In this document: positions 1-11,250 of the stretch, one piece after another
Layout: each line of letters starts with the position of its first letter
Position numbering within the stretch: position 1 is the first letter of the stretch
DNA from: Psococerastis gibbosa
Taxonomy: Eukaryota; Arthropoda; Insecta; Psocodea; Psocidae
Length of the DNA: 64,000 nt
NCBI GenBank assembly: GCA_963971405.1
Contig: OZ020487.1
Span: forward strand, 15,163,344-15,227,343
Reading direction: 5' to 3'
Translations under genes and position numbers: made by a program
Notes under the pieces: model-generated
The model's database searches: none
Told to the model about the DNA's origin: nothing
What the model saw: only the letters and a program-made list of their open reading frames with translations

Positions 1-316
1 ATAACTAAATTTTAATGAAAAATGACTAAAAAATAATTTTTCTGCGAAACCTTTTTATCGATTATTTCTACCTTCAAGCATGTTTTAGGTGTTAAATTGA
101 GTAACGACACCAGACAGGTTGCTTTCCAAGAAAACTATTTGGTTTTATGCAATATTGAAAAAATGATCGAAAATTCACGCTCAAATGCATTGCGTGCCCT
201 TACATTATTGCTGTGTGGAAATGTGTTAGTCTGGCCTATCTAGAAATTACCTCACCTGTCTCTATCTACTAATTGATAAATTGAAAAGCATGTTCGAGTA
301 AACTCGGACCGGTTCT
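1..316 (+). repeat. Repeat C, partial copy at window start
   Basis: This stretch matches 38405-38838 nearly base for base. Both carry the 'ttgagtaacga' and 'cacgctcaaatgcattgcgtg' blocks and the final 'actcggaccggttctt'. The copy starts before the window. Compared with the 38-kb copy it lacks about 115 bp at the position after 'acctcacc', where the other copy has a C-run insertion. No coding signal is visible and the class of element is unknown. Confidence 0.85.
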
Positions 317-377
317 TCGCACATGTATTTGTTCCTTGATAACAGGCCAGATCAGTCATATGAGTCATTCTAAAATA

Positions 378-606
378 AACCGAAATTAGAGGATATAGGA
401 AAAACTGGACATGGTGGTATTTAGAACCCACGATCTACGCCTATCCGGATCATCGTCTTTATCGCTGGACCACAAGCCTGACAAGTACAGTGTCCTCTAA
501 ATCCTCTACTTGTCCGGCTTGTGATCCATCGGTTATGACGATGCCGTAGATCGTGGATTCGAATCCCGCCAAGCCGAGTTTTGTCTATGTCCTCTCATTT
601 CGGTCA
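378..606. repeat. Head-to-head pair of tRNA-like (SINE-type) sequences
   Basis: Arms at about 378-492 and 511-606 are reverse complements with scattered mismatches. The right arm read forward has a tRNA-like layout. It has 'gtgatccatcggttatgacgatg' where an A box would be and 'gtggattcgaatccc' as a near-consensus B box (GGTTCGAATCC type). I read it as two copies of a tRNA-derived SINE in inverted orientation. A single foldback element is the alternative. Confidence 0.6.
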
Positions 607-930
607 TAACGAGGAGGTCAGCTCTTCAGCCAAAGTTAGTTTAATGTCATATAATAATATACCATAATATATAGTAATACTGCAATATTTTCTGAAATAA
701 GCTGATTTTTCCAAAATTCCGGTATAGCTGTTGTTGGGTATTACAAATTTTTAAACTTTGAAAAGACTTCGCTCGCTGAGCGATTCTGGAAGTCGAGGTT
801 TACAGAAACTCAGAAAAACCTAACAATTTGTCTTAGTCTCCAAAAACAAAATCGTGTCTCTATGTTCAAACCTCTATATCTCAGGTTCTACCGAAGAAAG
901 AGAAAGAAAATGACACCCGAATTATGTGTA
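607..930. other. Unannotated AT-rich DNA
   Basis: I see no gene, RNA or recognisable repeat here. Confidence 0.6.
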
Positions 931-934
931 GCCG

Positions 935-1295
935 GTGGCATAATTGGTAGCTTGTTTGCACCAGTTTTATTCTCTAGACACCATACAATCCAGGACCTGC
1001 CGTAACTCAACACAGGTATTATAGTCCACGCAAAATGAGAAAAGTATGGACATGGTATGTTTTGATCGTGTTCAACACTGTAAAGATATTCTTTGCACAA
1101 TTATTGTTATGCCTTGCATCCAATGCAACAAGGTAACACAAAATGGTGCAAGGAACATTTTTACAATGTTGAACAGGATCAAAACATTCCATGTCCATAC
1201 TTTTCTCATTTTGCGTGGACTTATACCTTGAGTTATATTGAGTTAAGAAGTTATTCGGATATATTCAATCAATTAATTTTATGCCGTCAATCTTT
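935..1295 (+). mobile_element. SINE2 copy, split by a palindromic insertion
   Basis: The left part (935-1023) has the SINE2 head 'ggtggcataattggtagctt' and the block 'cgtaactcaacacaggtatta'. The right part (1221 to about 1295) resumes with 'gttattcggatatattcaatcaatt', matching the 3' part of the copies at 43040-43200 and 56740-56915. A 197-bp palindrome at 1024-1220 separates the halves. The SINE is therefore older than the palindrome. Confidence 0.6.
1024..1220. mobile_element. 197-bp palindromic MITE with TTATA target duplication
   Basis: The element begins 'gtccacgcaaaatgagaaaa' and ends with its reverse complement. The two arms, about 95 bp each, pair along nearly the whole length with scattered mismatches. 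TTATA flanks it on both sides (1019-1023 and 1221-1225). It interrupts a SINE2 copy. No coding capacity is present, so a non-autonomous DNA transposon is the simplest reading. The parent superfamily is not evident. Confidence 0.75.
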
Positions 1296-1764
1296 TATTT
1301 TTTTTTAACGCAATGAGCTTCTTTTTTTATACATAAAAATGTACCCACTACTAGAAGGAATAACTTAAAAAGGCCGCATTGAATAACAGCTATGTAAGCA
1401 TCCCTCACTGAGCCTCCCTCAGCTAGCTACCCCACCTATCACTTACTTCAAAGAAGCCATAAACCCGTTGGAAGAATCCATAAAAAGGCTATTTCTTTTG
1501 TTGCATTCCTTGCTCTGTCACTTCTCCTGCTGGCTTCTTCTTTATGCTGTCATAATTTTGAATTCCAGCTGCTGTAGCACGAACAGGAAGGTTTAAATTA
1601 TCCCCAGAGTTAAATAAACCTGAGTTACCTACCGAACCAAAGCGGGGGGTTGTCATTGTTAGCACAGCTGATTCCTATACTAACTGTTACATAGTACTGT
1701 TATCCTGGAGAGATCGTGTCCCTAATGCTTAGGTCCTGACTCAAATGGATACACAAGCCGAGTT
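1296..1764. other. Unannotated DNA
   Basis: I see a T-run near 1298 but no gene or repeat match within the window. Confidence 0.55.
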
Positions 1765-2010
1765 ACTGCTGACGGTTAAAAAATTGAAACTAACATACTT
1801 CGGCCATGTGGTGAGGAACGAAAATATCGCCTTATGCATGTAATTATCCAAGGGAAGATAAAGAGACTGAGGGCTACGGGCAGAAGCAGCACATCCTGGT
1901 TGTAAAACCTGAGGTAGTGGTTTGGCAAGAGCACTACCCTTTTTAGAGCAGCCGGTTCAAATTGCCATGATGACACGCAAATCTTCGATAGAAGAGGCAT
2001 TAAAAGAAAA
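1765..2010 (+). pseudogene. Degenerate LINE 3' end (RT C-terminal tail)
   Basis: Read forward from about 1775, conceptual translation gives 'YFGHVVRNEN', then a glycine/arginine-rich stretch and a terminal 'EEALKEKD'-like stretch, with stops and frameshifts between. This is the usual C-terminal layout of RTE/Jockey-type non-LTR retrotransposon proteins (L-x-Y-F-G-H-V-x-R, then a G-R-R-R block). Only the last ~80 codons remain. A similar tail, with the 'gaagaggcatttaaag' block, occurs at about 50160-50200. It is inactive. Confidence 0.55.
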
Positions 2011-3770
2011 AGACGTACTTTTATTACTACTATTACTACATGTCTATCGGATCGGGTACTAGGGGGGGGGGGGATTAATTTGGTATGTCAATCGCTTGAT
2101 GCACAGAAGGTAATCCCCGGTTGAAATCTGCGATTTTCAATGAAATTTAAAATTTAATTCTAATGTGTAAAATTTCACTGTTTTGAACATTTTTATTGGA
2201 GAACTAACTTCTTTAAGAAAGAGGGGGTCTAGTACGCCTAGTCGCCGTATTATCATGCGTCGGAAAATATGATAATTTCAATTTTCTTATTAGTGCTACA
2301 ACTGCTGCAAGAGTTATGTAAACGCGAAATGAACATTGGAGTTATCTCTGGTGATAAACTAACCCTGAGTTAAATCGCACTTGTAAACAAAGCTGTATGC
2401 TGTCGATTGTTTCCATTTCAAATTGCAGGTTCCCAAACATTGTCAAGTTTCTACATCATCATGTATAGCATGAACACCAATCAGTTGCGTTGACAATTTA
2501 ATTTTAACCCGTGTATATTTAAATTTAGTTTAACTAGGCCTAGTAGTAATTTAGATTTATTTAGCACTGATTAACTAACTAAGGATAACTTATCCTTTTG
2601 CGTTTGTGCTACGTCTGCTGATAGACTGTTATGTTTCACTGAATCCGCCGTCTCTTTTCGCAATGTAACGACAGGAGGGAATTGCGCTGAAAATGTATTT
2701 TAACAATTTGAAACTCTTTTCTTACGCACCTCAGTGCAGTTAAAAAGATAGCACAAATTTGACAGTTCTACTCACAGAAAGTAAAATCACATATTATGAG
2801 TAAACGGAGAGGAATATAAAGAGCCAAGAGAGATTAAATTTTACATTTGAATTTTCAAAAAGGTCCAATTCTGAACAAAACATCAGAATATTTTACTGTA
2901 AATACGGTAAAAGGTTCGTAGCAATTAATGGCGTTTTAGTTAAATAAAAGGAAATAACAAATTGCAGCATTAATATTATGAACTTTTGTATTATTTATCA
3001 TGGCCAAGGGATGGGGAGGGAATAAGACAATCTTGTAATTAAAATCCTTTAGCCAAAATTCTCATTTTAAATGAGACCTTTTTCGGTTGTAAAAGACATG
3101 AATAAAGAAAGAGCTCGGGGAATTTATATTACAGAAATGGCTTGAAAATTTTCAAGGGTTAAACTCTGTGACATTAATTTTTAGTCTGAATTAATTATGT
3201 ACATTTGGATGAACTTAGGAGTCGTCTATCCATTGTCGAACAAATTTGGTTGCATGAATAGCTTCGTCATAGCTTGCGCTTCCGGTTGGGTATAATGATG
3301 TGCAGCAACTTGTCAATGTGAGCGATTTAAACACAGTGCTACCATATTCGATGGTATCAGTGACCGTGTATATGATAGACACTGCCAAAAAATCTGTCAG
3401 AATGTTCAAAGGTCGCAGATCTGATAGGTGTTCGTGAGACGTTTGTCGATAGGCTACATTCGCAGGACGTAGATACCTGGACTAAAGCGAAAGAAAAACA
3501 GGGCTGAAACTCCTACCTGCCCTAAGGGGAGGTGCAGCCGTTGTAACCTCAGGTAACAAAAAAAGGCCGAAAAGTCTGCAGTAATGGCTACCAAACCCAA
3601 TCGGTTTCGAACTGGTACAAGTACGAACATTTCCTTAATAAGTCTTGGCTTTTTTATTGGATATGCCCGCCCACCCGCTAGCGTACTACATATTGTACGA
3701 GTACGGTATTGAAAGCATATTACAAATCAATTTGCTCGAGTCCATTTTCACTTAAGCTGCTCGCCGCCGA
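2011..3770. other. Unannotated DNA with a G12 run
   Basis: It holds a G12 run at 2062-2073 and otherwise no supportable gene, RNA or repeat match to elsewhere in the window. Confidence 0.55.
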
Positions 3771-3860
3771 AGTGGCCTAGCTAAGTGGATGGGGGTGATG
3801 GAGTCATAGGCACTTCCTACTGTGGGGGAGGTTCACACCCTCTGCATCCTGTAATGACCA
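3771..3860 (+). mobile_element. Possible tRNA-like SINE head
   Basis: 'gtggcctagctaagtgga' resembles a tRNA A box region and 'ggaggttcacaccctc' a degenerate B box, about 55 bp downstream. The 3' end is not definable. A chance match is possible. Confidence 0.3.
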
Positions 3861-4299
3861 AAATTGATAGGAGGGGGACCGGCCTAATTGCTCTCCTCCC
3901 CCTTCACATGTAAATAACTATATCTGCATCGCGTACACGTGCTTATAGTGTCCGTGCTAAGTCACTAATGCCACATTCAGTACTCTCTCCCCTCTCGACT
4001 CTGCTGGTTATTTCGAAATTAATTGTTTTTTTTTGCTGTTGCCGTATGGCGTCAGAATTTATTTTAATATTATTTTTCGATATGTTGATGATATTCGGAC
4101 GATTTCACTTTACACTTACTTGTAAATTAATTTGATTGTATAATTTAACAGAAATATTTATTTATACTATGCAGTTGCAGTCTATTGGCCAGTATTGCAC
4201 GCCCGAATCTATATTATATTGTCACTACCTACAGTATATCAGTAGCAATTTCTATTGTGTCGTTGCTATGACGAATGAGCAAACCCTAGGTATGTTTAT

Positions 4300-4460
4300 C
4301 GTGGTGAATTGGTGTAATGGGGTGTAAGAGGAAGGAAAATGGACGGAAACAGGATTTGAACCCGAGCCTACCTTGCCGGGGCGGTATGCTGACAACTGCA
4401 CCAAATCCGTCACCGCACAAGTCTCTACTCTACAGTCTACATCTTCCCGTATATTTACTG
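4300..4460 (-). mobile_element. tRNA-derived SINE-like sequence
   Basis: On the minus strand a tRNA-like head ('ggtgcagttgtcagca') is followed by 'ggctcgggttcaaatcctg', a good B box. A 178-codon open frame runs across it on the minus strand (4252-4788), but it resembles no protein and includes the tRNA-like part, so I treat that frame as chance. It may belong with the SINE3 copies near 21.5 and 61.7 kb. Confidence 0.5.
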
Positions 4461-6721
4461 TAGATGGTCCCGGTTTAGATCGGTATCTACGTATACCATT
4501 TAACAAAGGGTTAGTTGTACTTACATTGCCTGATGTGTTAGTAATCATTAGAGGCAAGAGCCTCACAGTCATCGAACAAATAGGGTGGGGGCGGGGGATA
4601 GAAGAAATAAAACTACCTATAGCAAGGGATATGCAAGGTGAGTTAGAACTCCTGTTCCTTTTTGCTAAGTTATTATTGGGAAGTGTGATATTAGGAGAAA
4701 AAAATGTATCACTAAGGGCGGGTAATACGTTCTTTTCTACTCTAATGTTTCGGTAACGTATAGTACTGGACGGACCCCCATCTTCCAATGCGTGGCGGTT
4801 ACCTTACCCAGCTTTACTAATGATCGTGGGACCTACCTAAGTCACTACCAAATTATTCTGTGGAAGGTACAATTTGGGCGTAGGCGTATTGAATAGAGGG
4901 TCCCGGATGGAAGAGGAGGGGGAAGTCGTCCGAAATTAACAGGAAACACTAGCCAGCCTGTTTTGTAATATTGCGCCTAAAGTATCGTATTAAATATTAT
5001 TAAATTGAAAGGTTTCTTAACCTTAGATCAAATTAAGAATTCAAACAATTCTATTAAAATTCGACCTGTGATACCTTCTTCACCATTGTAGCCTATATAG
5101 AGGTTCTCCAGCAGGGGTTGGATGGGTTTACAAGTTTTGAATATTCATGACCGCCCTCGTATTACCATCGAGCCTTTATTCCTCCTTTTCATCTCATGTC
5201 TTCCCAATCTGCACACATAAAAGCGTCTACGTTAATGATATTAAGGCAGCGTATATGAAAATATTCTGCAGAATCGTGAAATTTAATTATGCTTGCGTCT
5301 GCCTGTTTCAAAATCGAATTTTTTGTTGTGTGACGAGAGTGTTGGCATAAATTTTCACACAAATAAAGTGCTTTTTTGTAACCTCTACATGTTTGATGTT
5401 CTGTTTGAAATGAAACAACTGAAGCATTATTATTTATTTTTGTACCTGCAAGGTATGGTCCCAGAGAAATTACTCTTATCTTTCCCTGTGTTATGGATGC
5501 CAACAGATAGACAACCTGGCTGGCAAACTAACTGATCACATACTGCACTATCATCATCAATAACCAGTTGCATTTTCCCCGGCTGTAAAATTTCGCGAAT
5601 GCTCGCCCGCGCCCACTAATCAGAGGCGTAAAGTTTTAGAATGATGGCGGGGGCCAAACTAAGTAGACCTTAGGACGTCATCAGGCTGGATAAGGAAAAA
5701 TTTAAGTGCAAAATAGTGGGGTTTTGCGCATTTTAATAGTAGTAAAGACGTATAGCTGTAGATTTTACAATGCTAAAAAAGGAACACTTATATTCATATT
5801 GCTGCAAAGGGGCCCGGGGGTCTCCATTAACCACGTCTTACAATGCTCGAGGCTGGGGGGGGGGGGCGAGATGGACCGTGCCCCCTACCTTTAACTGCCA
5901 CTAACACAAAGATACTTCTCTGGGTTGAAATTTGAAAATAAAGCTTAGGAAAATAAATTTTAACAAAAGAAAAAGATAACGTTTAAAAATTCTATCCGAA
6001 TGAGAAGTGATGGAACATCAGGAATTAGTGAAGACGGGTTATTTAATGAAGTGCAAACCACGACATTTATAACAGTTTATGTTCTCTAATATTCTCTTAC
6101 CCCTCAGCAATTGAATTGTCTGCTCGGAAATTACAACGCTTGCATGCTGGAAATTATTGAATACTGCCTGGAGAAGAGGGGGAGGGGGGGGGGTGGTTAC
6201 AGTACATTCTCCAGCAAATCGACCACGCACAGGTGTGAGACTGTAAATTGTGTTTGATTTGCATAGAGATATCGATTTGGGGGGAGGGGGTTCGGTAATG
6301 CTCATGTTTATGCCCCCTGGCTTTTGAATGTGCTTTTTGAGAGCTTCCGTCTTGTTTTCATATTGTGACAATATTGTTTTTCTACGCTATTTTGCAGTTT
6401 TTTGTGTTCCATTACATTATTTCCTCCTTTTTTTTCAGTGCGTGTGAATATGTTTTCTTGGTTTTATTTTTTGTTTACATTGTACTAGTGAATGCCCGAT
6501 TTCTTAGTGGCTAAAGTTATATTTAGAGTGTGTAAAGGAAGAATGCAAATGACTACTGTGTACTGTTTAGGTATTTGATAATTGATTGAAATATGTATAT
6601 TTAATCTAAACGCTCGTTCATTAGACGTTACTGACACTAAAGTAAATTTCCATGAAACGTTGTCCTAATTAACCTTAAATATTTATATGTAATAAAATAT
6701 AAAATAGAAACATCCTGGCCG
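4461..6721. other. Unannotated DNA with G-rich blocks
   Basis: It contains G12 at 5855-5866 and G10 at 6184-6193. Open frames of up to 127 codons exist but have no recognisable domain and overlap frames on the other strand. Confidence 0.5.
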
Positions 6722-7040
6722 GTACAGTGACTCTGTTTATTAACTTGAGGCACCTTAAAGGCAGACTCCATCACCTTCGGAGAGAAGGGGAGTTGACTGA
6801 CAGGGTAGACCTCCTGATTATAGTGGGCTCCGAACCACTTGGAGAACATAGTAAAGTCATACGATTAATTCGGAGGTGACCAGGGCTCTACGCGCACTTA
6901 GACTGACTGGTATAGTCTCAGCACGTTGTCATGTCCAACCATGTTCCTCTGCCAACGTTGTGCACGCTACCAAGTTTGCCGCAGTTTGAAACACGCTCTG
7001 TTCTGGTAGATTCAACTTGGTATCTTGGCACCTTTTAAAC
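6722..7040 (+). repeat. Repeat B, copy 1
   Basis: This matches 37690-37985 and 53410-53575. Shared blocks include 'ggagaaggggagttgact', 'ttaattcggaggtgacca' and 'gactgactggtatagtctc'. No open frame is conserved among the copies and no tRNA boxes are clear, so the class is unknown. Its right edge is followed directly by the family F insertion. Confidence 0.8.
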
Positions 7041-7324
7041 ATAGGATAGGAACACATTGTTACAATTAATCACTTTGTATAGTTTTAATTAATAAAATTA
7101 AATTAAAAACATACACAACCGGTTTCGGCTCACGCCATCGTCAAGTGCGATTTTGTTTTATCTGTTTTCAATTGCACTTGACGATGGCGTAAGCCGAAAT
7201 CGGTTGTGTATGTTTTTAATTTTATAATATTACGTAAAACTATACAAAGTGATTAATTTTAACAATGTGTGACAGCAAGTTTTACAAAGTTACTAAGGAG
7301 ACTATTATGTTTATAGGATAGGAA
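7041..7324 (+). mobile_element. Family F retroposon, flanked by 12-bp direct repeat
   Basis: The element (7053-7312) lies between two copies of ATAGGATAGGAA (7041-7052 and 7313-7324). It is internally inverted. The left half carries 'caaccggtttcggctcacgc' and the right half carries the reverse complement of this, 'gcgtaagccgaaatcggttg', with about 38 bp between the cores. The right end, 'actaaggagactattatgtt', matches the ends of the copies at 42520 and 52455 in inverted orientation. That end is the constant one, so I take it as the 3' end, with this copy 5'-truncated. Long target duplications plus 5' truncation suggest target-primed retroposition, as in LINE, SINE or Penelope-like elements, rather than a cut-and-paste MITE. 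Confidence 0.7.
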
Positions 7325-8484
7325 ATACCAGTGAGCATTCTTTGGGCTAGTAAAGCATTGGAGAAATCCGTTGTCAGATTTGAACGCATGGTAGCGCGAC
7401 AGCCAAGTTTCCTCCCCCCCCCCCCCACACACATACACACTTAAATTTTCATATTATTGGACTTTGTCTGCTTGCAAGTACACGCTTATTTATTTACTTA
7501 AATGGATATTTACAGCCCGAAAAAGTCCTTCCCTTTTTATGTGTACCGTCCTTCCGGCCAAATACGTCAGTTAAGTTATAAATAATTAGCCTAATACGTT
7601 ACTCAAAACTCTGCAGCGCGAGTTTATGTCCTCCGGGGGGAAATCTTAACTTAACCAAGATTAATTACGTTGCTAGTGACAAGTTGCATGGAACTCAGCA
7701 ATTAATTGACACAAAAGTTACCCAACCCCGGGCTGTTATTGACTTATCTTCGTTAACAAAATCAGCTCATCCCCGCGGAGGAATTTGTAAATGACAACAG
7801 TGACAAATCGTCCCCCTGCTGGCGTCAACTTACGCTGTCGACCAATCATTAATGAATTTTCGCAGTGCGGGCTTCCGGTCAGTAAATAAATGAGGTCGTG
7901 GGAAATGGGTGTTGTTTTTTGGTTCGTAGGAGGTTGTTTTCTGCTAAACTCCATCTTCTTCCTCGGCCCTAAAGCTAAGGGGTGAGCTTTGGCCTCTCAA
8001 ACCTCCTTTCTCCAGATATCTTGGTCCTTGGCCTTCCCCTGGCAAGCCACCAATGGCATCTTTCATAAGTCACTTTCCGCCTCGTCTTTCAGTAGGCTTT
8101 GTGGGCTGCCTTGCGGCCTCCATTCTCGGTCAGTATACGGAGTTTGGGGTTCGGTGTTTAGCCATTCGCTCTGCGGACCCAATTCATCGAATTATTTTGG
8201 AATTCGGGAAGCGAACATTATCTTTTTTGGGGGGGGATCTGTCCTGTTTGGGCTCCGCTTGCTGCCGCAGTTCAAATTAGGGTCTTGTATACATATTTTA
8301 AGCTTAGTTGCTCTGGATAGTGACTTAAACTTTCTAAATTCTAAAAATCTACCTACGAGTATACCTATAACCTGAAATTGGATTAGCTTGTGGAAAAATA
8401 GTGTTTTTTTTTTCTGTAAATATTGATTATTTACTTGCTCAAACTTTTAGTTCGTTTGAAACTTAGTATACAATGTACACCCTA
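7325..8484. other. Unannotated DNA
   Basis: It contains C13 at 7414-7426. The 128-codon open frame near 7989-8375 lacks any recognisable domain. Confidence 0.5.
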
Positions 8485-8655
8485 TAAATAAATAAATATT
8501 TACTTTTTGTTCTATTGCTAAGCCAACCTAGCGGAGTTAGGGGTAAAAAACCCTCTCTTGCACTCAACTTGGAAGGCCCGGGACCGCCTGCTCTACAAGC
8601 CCTCCGAAGCGTGGCCAGAAAATGTAGCAAGTGTGGGACTCGACCCACTATACTG
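8485..8655 (-). mobile_element. SINE1 copy
   Basis: On the minus strand it has 'gggtcgagtcccacacttgc' (B box region), then the SINE1 body 'cattttctggccacgcttcg', 'gcaggcggtcccgggcc' and 'taactccgctaggttggctt', ending in a TAA/TTTA-rich tail. The A-box part of the tRNA head is shortened relative to the copies at 12.2 and 43.8 kb. Confidence 0.8.
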
Positions 8656-9714
8656 CTATGCTCAAGACCGTAGAGATTACTTAAAAAAACACAACGAAAA
8701 CTATAATAGGCCTATGTAATTTGTTTCTTAAATATATCCTCTCTGAATTGTTTTCAATCAAGCTATTATATTTTATTGCATTGTTCATGATTTAGACTAT
8801 AAAGAAAGAGCTTTTAGGCAACATTTCAGTCGAAAGGCTTCCTTTTAGTCTGCCATGAAATTCAATTTCCACGCTTCAACACCGGACTCACAATAATTCG
8901 AAATATTTTCTCTCTGGTCGTATTTGTGTTGCTTTCTGAGAGCGTTTTCTCAGTAGACGCCATCGATTTTCCTCCGGTCCGGTGTATTTTCAAAAGAGCC
9001 GAGCTCTAATCCTGAGATTCCTATATCCACCCCCGTCGGTCTTTGTGCCCGTCATCCCCTCTTGTGGCCAGATCGACACTCACTGACGTAAACTAAAAGC
9101 TGTTGGGGGAGGGGCGGGTAGTAATACTACCCGGATTTACGTGAGTCTCTTCACTTTGAATCCTAAAAATTTTACAGCTCAGCATTCTTTACTTTGGGGT
9201 AGTCAGCTGTTTGTTATTCAGAAATTTCAATTTGAGGTAGTACAGAGTCACTCTAGTCCCCGGGCAAATGAATGAAATCCCTATGTAAAATAAAGATAAT
9301 GGGTAATGAGTCTGTATTTGAAACTATGTCTTTTTTATTTAATTTTTTTATGTTCCACATTTAATTCATTTTTGCCTTATTTGTTATGCGTTATAGGAAT
9401 TGTCTGTCGCAGTGTATCTTATTCCTCTTATTTGATTTCGTATTTGAAAACCAAAGTTTCTCTTAAATTTATAAAATTAAAAAAATTTACTTATCAATGA
9501 AAAAGTATTTTTGTCTTATACCTTACACCTTAAATTGACATGAAGTTAATGAGGGTCAATGAAACTATTTACTGATCCTTGTTCGCCGATCATAAAATAT
9601 CTTTATTCTTTGTAGTTTGTATGCTTACTACACTACCTACATAATTTGTATTACTTAATTTTCTTCAAGAAATTGCCAAGAAAACTTTTTTAATTTATGA
9701 CATTTTGATTTCAG
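8656..9714. other. Unannotated DNA upstream of a candidate exon
   Basis: No gene or repeat match seen. The last ~30 bp form the pyrimidine-rich acceptor region of the candidate exon at 9715. Confidence 0.5.
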
Positions 9715-9803
9715 TTGCTGAATTCTCTAGCCTCGGACTTGGATCTTATGCTGAATGAACTATGTGAAAGCCGAACTTTAGAGCCAGGCCAAGAGGGATC
9801 AAG
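9715..9803 (+). CDS. Candidate internal coding exon, 89 nt, product unknown
   Basis: A T-rich tract ending 'gatttcag' precedes the block and a near-perfect donor 'AAG|gtaagt' follows it. Only one of the three frames is open. It gives 29 codons beginning LLNSLASDLDLMLNELCES and ending GQEGS, with two bases (AG) left over, so it would be phase 0 in and phase 2 out. The peptide contains LDLMLNEL, which fits the LDxLLxxL pattern of LD motifs known from paxillin-type adaptor proteins, but so short a match proves little. The sequence is unlike the surrounding repeats and has no second copy in the window. I see no neighbouring exon with a compatible phase, so the flanking introns would be long. It could be a chance splice-like configuration. 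Confidence 0.45.
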
Positions 9804-11250
9804 GTAAGTTTGTTTTTTCACTCCACTTTTTTCCTTGTCCCTGACAAGGCGCTATATATTGAGAAAAAAAATAATACATTAATTTACAATTCATTTGGTG
9901 TCCATATTAGGTTAGCTGATAGAGTAGCACTTTGGGGCTAAAGCTTGCCTATTATAAATACGTATTTAGATAGATAGATAGATAGATAACCGTGTATTTC
10001 CAAACAAAATATAGGTGGACATAAAATTATAAGCTGTGCCCCCTCAAGCCGAAGCGTGGGAGGGAGGCAAATCAAACCTAATATAAGTAAATATTAACAA
10101 GTTCTATGTAACATGGAAAAACAAGAAAAAGCGGACTATTGCCCTACTTAAGCAATACAATGGCAAAGTATAGGTTACACTTACAAGTTTCTATTAAATT
10201 TTTTAATATAATTTCATATTTTTTTGGGTTTCAACGCATTAAATCCCAACCGCAATACAAACCGCTGATACGGTACGTTAACATGCTTTTTATAACTCGC
10301 AAAATTTATAGCCTTCCAACAGCTTAAAGGCGCTCAGCAGAGCACGCTGAAGTTGTCGTAATATAACTTGCTACATAATTCTTCGCACATCTGCTCTTAT
10401 TCTCACATAAATTAAAAATATGATGGGTTACCTTATAAGGGGGTGGGGAAGGAGGGAGGGGCGGGGGGTGGTTGGAAGTACTGGGGTAGTTTTCTCAATT
10501 TTGCGCTCAATTTTCCAAGTGTATCCACTCGGGGGTTTCGCTCGTAATACCTTGTCTATTTATTTTATGAGAGGCTCAGGTAATACCTTGCTCGCCCTTA
10601 ACTACCATCCGACGCTGTTTTCTTTTTTCTTCTTTTTTTTTTAATAAAAGGGGTTGTGTGTTGGATTTAGTTTGTCAGCCAATAATTTTGTGAAGTTTAT
10701 TTTTATTTAAAGAAGGAAAACCCGGTTGGCTATGTCGTAGAGTTGCTATTTTACAAAGTTGAGTTCTCGTTTTTTCTCTATCGTTTGGCTTTGATTTATA
10801 TTCACTCCCGCCAATGATATCACTTGAATGCATTTCTGGTGCCAATTGCCACGTCTTATTTGGCCAATTGACACCTATTCTTTTGACCAGGCCATTTTGT
10901 TATCTTTGCGGCTGTGGCACGAGGAATTTTATTCTTTTTTTCGTAAAACAATACCGTAGCATCCTCTGTTTACTGAAAATTTAAAGTCGAACGCACTTTA
11001 ACTCGAATATGCTTACTGATGTCCAGAATATACAGTACGTGTACATGTGGAAGAACCCGCCGAACATCAAAACTTTTGAGAATTCTTCTACCCTAACACC
11101 TTAGGGCGGTTCCGTTCATTGCTTTTAAAGTCTCGGTAACGTAAGGATTGCTGCATTTATGTGGAAATTAATGTCCGCAGATTTTTACTTATTTGGCAAT
11201 ATATTTTCCATTTACAGTGCAGTATAATAATATAATTTAATGAGTATTCC
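9804..11250. other. Unannotated DNA with a short TAGA microsatellite
   Basis: A (TAGA)n tract sits at about 9966-9989, and a G-rich block at 10439-10470. The segment 'ggccattttgttatctttgcggctg' near 10892 has a partial match at about 13218, so a short unknown repeat may be present. Confidence 0.5.

Noticed and set aside
4252..4788. 178-codon open frame on the minus strand
   Set aside because: It overlaps a 127-codon frame on the other strand, runs through a tRNA-like SINE, is rich in low-information residues and matches no known domain. I consider it chance.
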